Shown here piece by piece: positions 56,905-64,000 of a stretch of DNA of 64,000 nucleotides. Source of the DNA: Colwellia sp. 1_MG-2023 (GTDB taxonomy: Bacteria; Pseudomonadota; Gammaproteobacteria; Enterobacterales; Alteromonadaceae). The position numbers and the translations under genes are program-made. Each line of letters opens with the position of its first letter. The first letter of the stretch is position 1. The stretch is from NCBI RefSeq assembly GCF_030546755.1, contig NZ_JAUOPE010000008.1, positions 149,942 to 213,941 on the forward strand, written 5' to 3'. Under the pieces are notes generated by a model. It saw only the letters and a program-made list of their open reading frames with translations, did not search any database and had not been told where the DNA came from.

Positions 56905-57750
56905 TTAAAACCATTCGTCTTCATCTGCTAGCACTTGAATAAAGATTTTTTTTAGCTCATTGATATTGATATCTTTATTTGCATACTGCAATAAATAAAC
57001 AGGATAGGAAAATTCAGGCGCATCAGGCGTTAATTTAAGCGTGCCCTCGTGCAAATGACGATTAATAACACGCGTGCGAAAATAGCCACTACCGCCACTT
57101 TTAAGCATGAGTTGCAAAGCGACGGGCCCTAAACTAATTGAAATTTTACTGCGAGCAAGTTCAGGTAAAGCCTGATCATGAAGTCGTTTAAATTCATCCC
57201 CCCAATCGACATACAAGTACGGCTCTGGTTGTTCGACCGATTGCACACGTACTAGTTTTTCATCTAATAAGTGCTCAACTATGGTACGAGAGCTGTACTC
57301 AGGTTGGTGCACTAAGGCGACATCTAAACCACCCGATCGTACTTTCTCATTTAATTGCTTTTTATCACCGACTTCAATGGTTATCGCTAATTCCGCAGCT
57401 TCTTTATTTAACATAGCAAGTAAAGCAGCTGCAATGGGGTTCCACAATGTCAAATCAACGCCAATCGCCAAACTGTTTTTTGCATTATCAGGCAACGGTA
57501 AATCTCTTTTAGCAGCGTCCCAGGTTTGCACAACTTGTCTTGCGTAAGATTTAAAGTGTTCGCCATTTTTTGTCAGTACAGCGCCACTTTTATTACGAGT
57601 AAATAACGTGCAATTTAATTCGCTTTCTAATGATTTAATGCGGGCTGTGATAGTCGTTTGCGTGACATTAAGCGCGTTAGCCGCTGCACCAAATGTGCCC
57701 AATTCACAAATGGTAAGAAATGTTTTTCCAACAATATAATCCATAAGCAC
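56905..57750 (-). CDS. LysR-family transcriptional regulator (HdfR-like)
   Basis: A 281-aa regulator with the LysR winged helix at the N terminus (FLTICELGTFGAAANALNVTQ, then TTITARIKSLESELN and LFTRNKSG). The effector domain has LKSGGSGYFRTRV. It is divergent from the two HPP-type genes across a 149-bp promoter region, so those are likely targets. Confidence 0.93.
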   Translation of the reverse strand: MLMDYIVGKTFLTICELGTFGAAANALNVTQTTITARIKSLESELNCTLFTRNKSGAVLTKNGEHFKSYARQVVQTWDAAKRDLPLPDNAKNSLAIGVDLTLWNPIAAALLAMLNKEAAELAITIEVGDKKQLNEKVRSGGLDVALVHQPEYSSRTIVEHLLDEKLVRVQSVEQPEPYLYVDWGDEFKRLHDQALPELARSKISISLGPVALQLMLKSGGSGYFRTRVINRHLHEGTLKLTPDAPEFSYPVYLLQYANKDININELKKIFIQVLADEDEWF

Positions 57751-57899
57751 CTTTTAATATCAAAATTATAAATAATAAATCGAATTATTATTCATTATAC
57801 ATAAAGCACTGAATTGATATACCCTCTTCGCACCAATTTTGTGCTTACGAGCCAAAATAGCGCATCCCTTAATTTTTATACGTAGTACAAGAGATAAAG

Positions 57900-58127
57900 A
57901 TGAACAAGCCCTCACCAACTAAATTATTAAAAATTGCAAATTCACTAATGCTAATTACCGCACTAATCACAGCATTAGCGGTTTATTTTGTTTATGGTAT
58001 TGAAGAAAAGTTAACCATGATGCAACTCATTGGTGGCCATATTACCATTATGGTTATGCCTGCCCTTTTTAAACTTTCTTATGTTTTACGGTTAATCAGT
58101 TTAAGAAGTGTGGGAATAGCAGAATGA
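57900..58127 (+). CDS. Small two-helix membrane protein
   Basis: A 75-aa protein with two hydrophobic segments (about 15-32 and 42-62) separated by a short loop. No named family. Its TGA overlaps the ATG of the HPP-family gene (ATGA), so the two are translationally coupled and may form one membrane system. Confidence 0.75.
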   Translation: MNKPSPTKLLKIANSLMLITALITALAVYFVYGIEEKLTMMQLIGGHITIMVMPALFKLSYVLRLISLRSVGIAE

Positions 58128-59077
58128 ATTTACTCAACTTAATGAATGAGTGCCGATTATTTTTAGGCATACAACCGATCAGACCTTCTGTAAAAGAAGT
58201 TTTCGTGGCCTCCTTTACCGCGTTAATCGCAACTTTATGTATCTTCTGCCTATCTAAAACATTGCTTAGTCATTTAAATGTGGCTACCGAGGCTTACATT
58301 CTGATCTCCATTGCTGCAACATCTGTGTTGGTTTTTGTCGTCCCCCATGGCGTATTATCACAACCTTGGCAAGTGATTGGCGGTCATTTTATCAGTGCCG
58401 TTATCGGGGTATTATGTTTTAAGTATTTTGGTGAGCACATCCGTATTGCAGCGGCACTTTCAGTTTCGCTTTCTATCATGGCAATGATACTTTTTCGTTG
58501 TGTACACCCTCCTGGAGGCGCTACAGCGCTTGCTGCGGTAATCGGTGGAGATGCAATACATCAGTTAGGTTTTTTATATGTGCTTGTTCCCACCCTATTA
58601 AACTCGCTATTAATTGTGGTTGCGGCAACCTTGTTTAACTATCCTTTTCAATGGCGCCGTTATCCTTCTCATCTATTTTATAAAAACAATTTGGCCACTG
58701 AAATTTCGCCGGGTGACAGGAAAAATGAGATCACCACTGAAGATTTTTTAAAGTCAATTCATGAACATGCTTCATTTATTGATGTGACCGATGAAGGTTG
58801 GATTGAAATTTTTGAAAATGCTAAAAGACATGCCGAGCTTGATGATGTTCATCCAGCCAATATTGAGGCAGGTTGCTCGTATAGTAATGGTAAAATAGGT
58901 AACGCTTGGGAAGTAAGAAGTGTTGAATCCTTCGTTGGTAAAAACATTGTAAAATACAATATTGAAGCAGGTGTAAATATTGGTTTTTCAGGGCAATGCT
59001 CAATAAAGAAATTTATTCAATGGTCTAAATTTAAAGCCGAAAAAAATGACAGCGGCATTTGGGGGAGAGTGGCGTAA
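58124..59077 (+). CDS. HPP-family integral membrane protein with C-terminal extension
   Basis: A 317-aa protein. The first 185 residues hold about five to six helices with the HPP signature FRCVHPPGGATALAAVIGG. HPP proteins include plastid and cyanobacterial nitrite transporters. A soluble C-terminal part of about 115 aa (from TTEDFLKSIHEHASF) is not recognised. The nap operon lies 4 kb away, so nitrite handling is an attractive but unproven role. Confidence 0.87.
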   Translation: MNLLNLMNECRLFLGIQPIRPSVKEVFVASFTALIATLCIFCLSKTLLSHLNVATEAYILISIAATSVLVFVVPHGVLSQPWQVIGGHFISAVIGVLCFKYFGEHIRIAAALSVSLSIMAMILFRCVHPPGGATALAAVIGGDAIHQLGFLYVLVPTLLNSLLIVVAATLFNYPFQWRRYPSHLFYKNNLATEISPGDRKNEITTEDFLKSIHEHASFIDVTDEGWIEIFENAKRHAELDDVHPANIEAGCSYSNGKIGNAWEVRSVESFVGKNIVKYNIEAGVNIGFSGQCSIKKFIQWSKFKAEKNDSGIWGRVA

Positions 59078-59122
59078 TTCCTAATGCACCACAAGTATTT
59101 AGGTTTATATCAAATAAAACAA

Positions 59123-59149
59123 AAAACGCCGCTTTTGCAGTGGCGTTTT
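59123..59149. terminator. Bidirectional terminator between HPP gene and oadB
   Basis: AAAACGCC and GGCGTTTT pair around an 11-base loop between convergent genes. A- and T-rich flanks suit both directions. Confidence 0.8.
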
Positions 59150-59189
59150 GTACTTTGTAAAGCTGTTATAACATGTATAACCTTTAGGT

Positions 59190-60320
59190 TTAACCAACTA
59201 ATGCCAATAAGATACCGGCAGCAACCGCTGAGCCTAGCACCCCTGCAACATTTGGTCCCATGGCATGCATTAATAAGAAGTTATGAGGATTTGACTCTAA
59301 ACCAACCTTATTGGCAACTCGCGCCGCCATAGGTACAGCCGAAACACCTGCCGCACCAATAAGTGGATTAACTTTCTCTTTACTTACCTTGTTCATGAAC
59401 TTCGCCATTAAAACACCCGACGCAGTACCAATTGAGAATGCCACAGCACCTAACGCTAAGATACCTAAAGTTTCTACATTTAAAAATGCTTCTGCGCTCA
59501 ATTTTGAACCAACGCCTAAACCTAAAAAGATAGTCACGATATTAATTAACTCGTTTTGTGCTGTAGAACTTAAACGATCAACCACACCACACTCTTTCAT
59601 CAAATTACCTAAACAGAACATGCCAACTAACGGAGTAGCTGCCGGTAAAAAGAAAATTGTCATTAATAATACCCCTAATGGGAAAATTACTTTTTCAATT
59701 TTGGTGACATGGCGCAATTGTGCCATTTCAATTTTACGTTCATCTTCAGTGGTTAATGCACGCATAATTGGTGGCTGAATAATCGGTACTAAAGCCATGT
59801 AAGAATATGCGGCAACCGCTATTGCACCTAATAATTCAGGCGCTAATTTAGACGCTAAAAATATCGCAGTAGGGCCATCGGCTCCACCAATAATGGCAAT
59901 TGCTGAAGCATCTTTTAAAGTAAATTCAAAACCTGGAATAGCATTTAAAGCGATAGCACCAAATAAAGTTGCAAAAATACCGAACTGCGCAGCAGCCCCT
60001 AAAAACAAAGTTTTAGGGTTAGCGATCAACGCACCAAAGTCAGTCATCGCCCCAACGCCCATAAAAATAAGCAATGGGAAAATACCTGTATCGATACCTG
60101 CATAATAAATATAATGTAATAAGCCGCCAACTTCTGAAAAGCCAGCTACAGGTATATTTGTTAAAATAGCACCAAAACCCATAGGTAATAATAATAATGG
60201 CTCAAAATTCTTAGCAATGGCTAAAAAGAGTAATAAACACCCCACGAGCATCATGATCACTTGGCCTAACTCAAAGTTAGCTAAGCCAGTTGACATCCAC
60301 AATATATGTAACGATTCCAT
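59190..60320 (-). CDS. oadB: Na+-translocating oxaloacetate decarboxylase, beta subunit
   Basis: A 376-aa membrane subunit that decarboxylates carboxybiotin and pumps Na+. Key segments are [36 protein letters not shown] (with the conserved Asp of the Na+ site), [19 protein letters not shown] and [18 protein letters not shown]. It is the last gene of oadG-oadA-oadB. Confidence 0.95.
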   Translation of the reverse strand: MESLHILWMSTGLANFELGQVIMMLVGCLLLFLAIAKNFEPLLLLPMGFGAILTNIPVAGFSEVGGLLHYIYYAGIDTGIFPLLIFMGVGAMTDFGALIANPKTLFLGAAAQFGIFATLFGAIALNAIPGFEFTLKDASAIAIIGGADGPTAIFLASKLAPELLGAIAVAAYSYMALVPIIQPPIMRALTTEDERKIEMAQLRHVTKIEKVIFPLGVLLMTIFFLPAATPLVGMFCLGNLMKECGVVDRLSSTAQNELINIVTIFLGLGVGSKLSAEAFLNVETLGILALGAVAFSIGTASGVLMAKFMNKVSKEKVNPLIGAAGVSAVPMAARVANKVGLESNPHNFLLMHAMGPNVAGVLGSAVAAGILLALVG

Positions 60321-60329
60321 TAGTGCACC

Positions 60330-62102
60330 TTATGCCAAGCTTAACAATATATCGCCAACAGTGACCGAGTCACCTTCTCTAACGTGTATAGAAACAATTT
60401 CACCGCTACTAACAGCACGAATTTCAGTTTCCATTTTCATCGCTTCCATCACGATAACCACATCACCGGCTTCGACGTGGTCACCTTCATTGGCTAACAC
60501 TTTGAAAATATTACCCGCAAGAGGAGCATTTAAAGTTTCATCGGCACTCACCGAAGCAGATTGATGAGTTTCTGAATCGGTAGAAGCTGAAACAGAGTTT
60601 ACTGAGCCACTTGGACCAACAACCACTTCATAAACCTTACCATCTACACTGACAGAATAATTTTCTGTCGCGCCTTTAGCTGCGCTTGCAGTAGAGGTAA
60701 CTTGTACATCCTCTTTTGAAGGAGCCGGCTCAAATGCCTCTGGATTATTACGATTTTCTAAAAACTTCAACCCGATTTGCGGGAATAATGCGTAAGTTAA
60801 CACGTCATCAATCACTTCATCGGCTAAAGCAATATTTTTCTCTTTTGCTAAATCATTTAATTCGGCAGTTAAATTATCAATCTCAGGTGAAATTAAATCA
60901 GCTGGGCGACAGGTAATTGCTTCTTTACCATCTAATACACGCGCCTGAAGTTCTGCATTCACTGCCGAAGCCGTTGCGCCATATTCACCTTTTAGTACGC
61001 CAGCAGTTTCTTTCGTGATTGATTTATAACGCTCACCCGTTAATACGTTTAAAACCGCTTGGGTACCAACAATTTGTGAAGTTGGGGTAACTAATGGAAT
61101 ATTACCTAAATCTTTACGAACGCGAGGGATCTCTTTTAGAACGTCGTCAAATTTATCAGCAGCGCCTTGCTCTTTTAACTGACCTTCCATATTCGTTAAC
61201 ATGCCACCTGGCACTTGCGCAGATAAAATACGTGCATCAATACCTTTTAAACTACCTTCAAACTTGGCATATTTTTCACGTACTTCTCTAAAATAGGTTG
61301 CTACTTCAGCAAGTTTTTCCGTATCTAAACCAGCATCACGGGCTGTACCTTCAACGATAGAAGCAATTGTTTCTGTTGGTGAATGACCGTAAGTTTGACT
61401 CATTGATGAAATAGAAGTATCAATCACGTCTATATCAGCATCAATCGCTTTCATATGAGTCGCAACACTTAAACCGGTAGTTGCATGACAATGAAGGGCA
61501 ATCGGTAACGAAACGGTTTCTTTCAACTTACCAATTAATTCTTGTCCGTCATAAGGCTTTAATAAACCAGACATATCTTTAATACAAATTGAATGCGCTC
61601 CCATATCTTCAAGTTGCTTGGCCATAGTTAACCAACCTTCAAGCGTATGGACAGGGCTTTCAGTGTAACTCAACGTACCTTGAGCATGGGCACCAACTTT
61701 AACCGCTGATTTAATTGCCGTTTCTAAATTACGTACGTCATTCATCGCATCGAAAATACGGAATACATCAACACCATTGATATGTGCACGTTCAACAAAC
61801 TTTTCTACCACATCGTCAGCATAATGGCGGTAACCTAAAATATTTTGACCACGAAAAAGCATTTGCTGCTTCGTTTTTGGCATCGCCTTTTTTAACGCGC
61901 GAATACGTTCCCAAGGATCTTCACCTAAATAACGAATACATGAATCAAAGGTTGCACCACCCCAAGATTCAATAGACCAGTAGCCAATTTCATCTAACAC
62001 TGGAGCTATCGGTAACATATCTTCTAAACGAAGACGGGTAGCCAATAATGACTGATGGCCGTCTCTTAAGACAACTTCTGTAATACCTAAAGGCTTTGAC
62101 AT
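60330..62102 (-). CDS. oadA: Oxaloacetate decarboxylase, alpha subunit
   Basis: A 590-aa protein. The carboxyltransferase domain opens with [16 protein letters not shown] and has [12 protein letters not shown] and the metal-site HCHATTGLS. An Ala/Ser-rich linker leads to the biotinyl domain with the biotin-accepting Lys in [11 protein letters not shown]. It transfers CO2 from oxaloacetate to biotin for Na+ pumping by OadB. Order oadG-A-B matches other Gammaproteobacteria. Confidence 0.96.
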   Translation of the reverse strand: MSKPLGITEVVLRDGHQSLLATRLRLEDMLPIAPVLDEIGYWSIESWGGATFDSCIRYLGEDPWERIRALKKAMPKTKQQMLFRGQNILGYRHYADDVVEKFVERAHINGVDVFRIFDAMNDVRNLETAIKSAVKVGAHAQGTLSYTESPVHTLEGWLTMAKQLEDMGAHSICIKDMSGLLKPYDGQELIGKLKETVSLPIALHCHATTGLSVATHMKAIDADIDVIDTSISSMSQTYGHSPTETIASIVEGTARDAGLDTEKLAEVATYFREVREKYAKFEGSLKGIDARILSAQVPGGMLTNMEGQLKEQGAADKFDDVLKEIPRVRKDLGNIPLVTPTSQIVGTQAVLNVLTGERYKSITKETAGVLKGEYGATASAVNAELQARVLDGKEAITCRPADLISPEIDNLTAELNDLAKEKNIALADEVIDDVLTYALFPQIGLKFLENRNNPEAFEPAPSKEDVQVTSTASAAKGATENYSVSVDGKVYEVVVGPSGSVNSVSASTDSETHQSASVSADETLNAPLAGNIFKVLANEGDHVEAGDVVIVMEAMKMETEIRAVSSGEIVSIHVREGDSVTVGDILLSLA

Positions 62103-62114
62103 GTGAGAATGCTC

Positions 62115-62387
62115 CTATTTATTTTTACTATGTTGTTGACGGTATTGTGATACAGCAGAACTTATTGCCGCCACAACAGGAGGTGAAATCCCTCCTTTTT
62201 CAACGTTCGTTTTATTAGTTTTGCGCTGAGGTTTTGATTGAATAATAGGATCTGGAAATTTGATCGCTAGCTTTAAGAGCACTTTATTGATAAAAATGAT
62301 CAATATCCCTAAAAAAGCAAAAACAAACACCATTCCGGCTAACATTAAAGTACCGGCTTCAACAAATAACTGCGTTAAGTTATCCAT
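62115..62387 (-). CDS. oadG: Oxaloacetate decarboxylase, gamma subunit
   Basis: A 90-aa protein with one N-terminal membrane helix (about 12-35, TLMLAGMVFVFAFLGILIIF) and a basic tail ending AISSAVSQYRQQH. The conserved tail helix is typical of OadG, which anchors the complex and may bind zinc. It heads the oad operon; two palindromic sites lie 170-250 bp upstream. Confidence 0.9.
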   Translation of the reverse strand: MDNLTQLFVEAGTLMLAGMVFVFAFLGILIIFINKVLLKLAIKFPDPIIQSKPQRKTNKTNVEKGGISPPVVAAISSAVSQYRQQHSKNK

Positions 62388-62560
62388 GATTTATCTCAAT
62401 CTATAAAATGATGGAATTAGAATAATCACTCCAATCACCAAAAAGCAAATGAATTTTCGCCGTTTCAGAAAAAAAAATCCAAGTCAATAGTTAATCAGGC
62501 TAATAAAAGAGGAATATTCAATTTTTTTTAATAAAAATTCAATTTTTAGTTATAAAAACA

Positions 62561-62576
62561 GATATTGTATACAATC
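62561..62576. promoter_or_regulatory. GntR-like palindromic site (proximal)
   Basis: GATATTGTATACAATC contains the perfect 12-bp palindrome ATTGTATACAAT, of the form bound by many GntR/FadR-type regulators. It is about 175 bp upstream of oadG. A second copy follows. Confidence 0.55.
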
Positions 62577-62615
62577 AACCTAACAGTAAAAACATAGCTC
62601 AAAACGGTATAATGC

Positions 62616-62632
62616 GATATTGTATACAATAC
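62616..62632. promoter_or_regulatory. GntR-like palindromic site (distal)
   Basis: GATATTGTATACAATAC repeats the same palindrome with the same GAT prefix, 55 bp (about five helical turns) from the first copy. The spacing is consistent with cooperative binding. No regulator gene is nearby. Confidence 0.55.
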
Positions 62633-62969
62633 TTAAGCAAAAACACCCCCTGAATATACAGTGCATATTTCTCATTTCTATTTACCAAGACAATGTTTAA
62701 TAGTACTAATTTTCACCGAAAAATGATAAAAAACTCCCTGCTATGATGAATCAAAATTGATGATTTAAATGGCAGATCTTTGTTAGATTAACTAGTAGGG
62801 TAAATAATACCTTCAAAACGCTTTTTATATTCCCCCTTCCCGGCCTTAGTAATATTGAAAAAGGTTGCCCAAAGTCCTACAAATTTAAATACTCAAAAGA
62901 AATCGTGAAAGCAACTCAAACGTATTGTCTGATTTGAGTACAAACGAATAGTTTATGTGGTTAATGCTA

Positions 62970-63284
62970 GGAGCTGTTGAACTTTCGCGGTTAAATTTTG
63001 TTCGAGATAAAATCGTTTTAATCGCGGCGAGTAATGTGTAGCCTAGTCAATCTAAGCAAATTCTACTCAACAAAGCGTAAAACGATGTTAGCCGAATCCT
63101 TCGGACAGCGTTTATTGATCATTTTTAACGGCGTTGCCCCACAAGGATGTGGGGTAAGGTGACTTTGCAGGAGCATAAAGTCTTTATCGCCTTTTTATGT
63201 GGAACAACCCTATTACAAAGGCTCTGCCTAGTATAAATACCCAACAAAATGCGGCAAAAACAATCTCGAACGATCAACAGCCCC
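62970..63284. mobile_element. TA-flanked MITE, 315 bp
   Basis: Ends GGAGCTGTTGAACTTTCG (from 62970) and, inverted, GGGGCTGTTGATCGTTCG (to 63284) are clear inverted repeats with TA on both sides (62968-62969 and 63285-63286). The interior shares several blocks with the 36.6-kb copy and has its own CCCCACA-AGGA-TGTGGGG hairpin at 63137-63154. There is no coding capacity. Its right end provides the G of the BLUF gene's TAG stop. Confidence 0.85.
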
Positions 63285-63706
63285 TAAACGTCTGTACAAA
63301 TTTTAAAGGTATTTAATAAGCTCAGTACTCCACTTTTTTGTTTTTCAATACTGATAGGCGCATCTGTTGCCGTAAAAAAGTCAGAATACCCCTTCATCAA
63401 GTCTGGCGGAATATCACTAGCAGTCTTAAACCCCATTGACCATTGAGGAAAACTCCTCGTGTCAATATTTTCTCTTTGAATGATAGTATTGCGAGTATTT
63501 CTATCATCCTTTAATATTGACTGGTAGATGTCATCTACAACAACCTCCTCTCCTTCAAGAACTTGCATGAAGTTATCTTTAGCATAAAGCAATAAGCCTG
63601 TTACATTGTGTTTTTCATTTTTAATTCTAGATTGCTTAAGCAAATCTAATAAATTTTGCTCATTCATCTCTCTAGTTGCATAGCTAATATAAATTAACTG
63701 AATCAC
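63284..63706 (-). CDS. BLUF-domain blue-light photoreceptor
   Basis: A 140-aa single-domain flavoprotein. The flavin-pocket residues fall at the spacing seen in AppA: Tyr6, Asn30, Gln48 (FMQVLEG), Trp89 and Met91 (QWSMGF). The start is GTG with GGAAG upstream. There is no output domain, so it would act through a partner protein. The last two bases of coding context and the TAG stop come from a MITE insertion, so the original protein may have had a different C terminus. Confidence 0.92.
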   Translation of the reverse strand: MIQLIYISYATREMNEQNLLDLLKQSRIKNEKHNVTGLLLYAKDNFMQVLEGEEVVVDDIYQSILKDDRNTRNTIIQRENIDTRSFPQWSMGFKTASDIPPDLMKGYSDFFTATDAPISIEKQKSGVLSLLNTFKICTDV

Positions 63707-63886
63707 ATTACTTCCTTATGATTGATTTAAACAAAATAATAAAAGATATAGTAACCCTAACTTAATTTACGTATTAGCTAAAGGGATTAAATATAGGTGA
63801 GTTAAGAGTTGAAATTGGTTATCTATTTATATAAAACGAATTACCAAGGAATAACAATACAATGTTTTTTAATAACCATCAGATAC

Positions 63887-63916
63887 AAAAAAGCCCCTGT
63901 AAACAGGGGCTTTTTT
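63887..63916. terminator. Terminator downstream of tRNA-Arg
   Basis: AAAAAAGCCCCTGT and ACAGGGGCTTTTTT pair perfectly around AA. It lies just after the tRNA on the minus strand and works in both directions. Confidence 0.93.
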
Positions 63917-63924
63917 GCTTAATG

Positions 63925-64000
63925 TGGCGGACGCGGCAGGAGTCGAACCTGCGACCGCCTGGTTCGTAGCCAGGTACTCTATCCAGCTGAGCTACGCGTC
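63925..64000 (-). tRNA. tRNA-Arg(ACG), truncated by one base at window end
   Basis: On the minus strand the molecule reads from GACGCGTAGCTCAG through the anticodon arm CCTGG-CTACGAA-CCAGG, giving anticodon ACG, to the T arm GCAGG-TTCGACT-CCTGC and a genomically encoded CCA. The first G of the 7-bp acceptor stem falls just outside the window. Confidence 0.95.

Larger units (their letters stand above)
62388..62969. other. Gene-free region upstream of oadG
   Basis: 582 bp with no open reading frame of note. It holds the two GntR-like palindromes and, at about 62910-62940, a small ACTCAAA/TTTGAGT hairpin. A MITE follows from 62970. Confidence 0.6.

Overview
This window looks like the chromosome of a marine gammaproteobacterium of the order Alteromonadales, most likely Colwelliaceae (Colwellia or Thalassotalea-like). 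That placement is an inference from the low GC content, the mutS / rpoS-nlpD-yqaA-pcm-surE-truD-ispF-ispD-ftsB synteny, the Na+-pumping oxaloacetate decarboxylase, the NapEFDABC nitrate reductase and the large TonB receptor. No rRNA, CRISPR array or prophage is visible. One tRNA-Arg(ACG) runs off the right edge.

Layout: 1-4.7 kb holds an MlaC-like tail, two MscS channels and a rimK operon (S6 glutamate ligase, aspartoacylase-like hydrolase, retropepsin-like protease). 4.8-6.4 kb has a LysR regulator and small proteins. 6.8-13 kb is a sugar-acid catabolic cluster (mannonate dehydratase family enzyme, Gfo/Idh/MocA oxidoreductase, SSS symporter, unknown secreted protein) with a divergent LacI regulator and a tandem operator. 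After a MATE exporter come mutS and, convergent to it, the rpoS-to-ftsB block (23.6-30.1 kb). 30-36.5 kb holds a third MscS channel, eno, pyrG and small conserved genes. 36.9-46.6 kb holds a lipoprotein phosphatase, a TonB-dependent receptor, a CadC/TolB-like regulator, an ABC exporter and two small genes behind a Fur box. 46.7-53.7 kb has tmcA and the napEFDABC operon behind an FNR-like site. 53.9-64 kb has pdxH, rnk, an HPP-family transporter, oadGAB, a BLUF photoreceptor and the tRNA.

The most unusual region is 17.43-23.58 kb. A 6.1-kb element with near-perfect 27-29 bp terminal inverted repeats sits exactly in the loop of the bidirectional terminator hairpin once shared by the convergent mutS and rpoS genes, with a short target duplication. 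It carries an IS1-like two-zinc-ribbon transposase whose frame is interrupted by one UGA, placed where the last zinc-binding cysteine of the second ribbon should be. Its cargo is a ribbon-helix-helix protein translationally coupled to a 1277-aa membrane-anchored KAP/YobI-type P-loop NTPase, a plausible but unproven defence module. A strong fold-back hairpin lies just before the transposase start.

The second notable theme is a MITE family flanked by TA: two complete copies (36.6 and 63.0 kb) and one end-only relic (6.55 kb). In both complete copies one MITE end completes an in-frame TAG stop codon for the adjacent gene (the SLP-like phosphatase and the BLUF protein).
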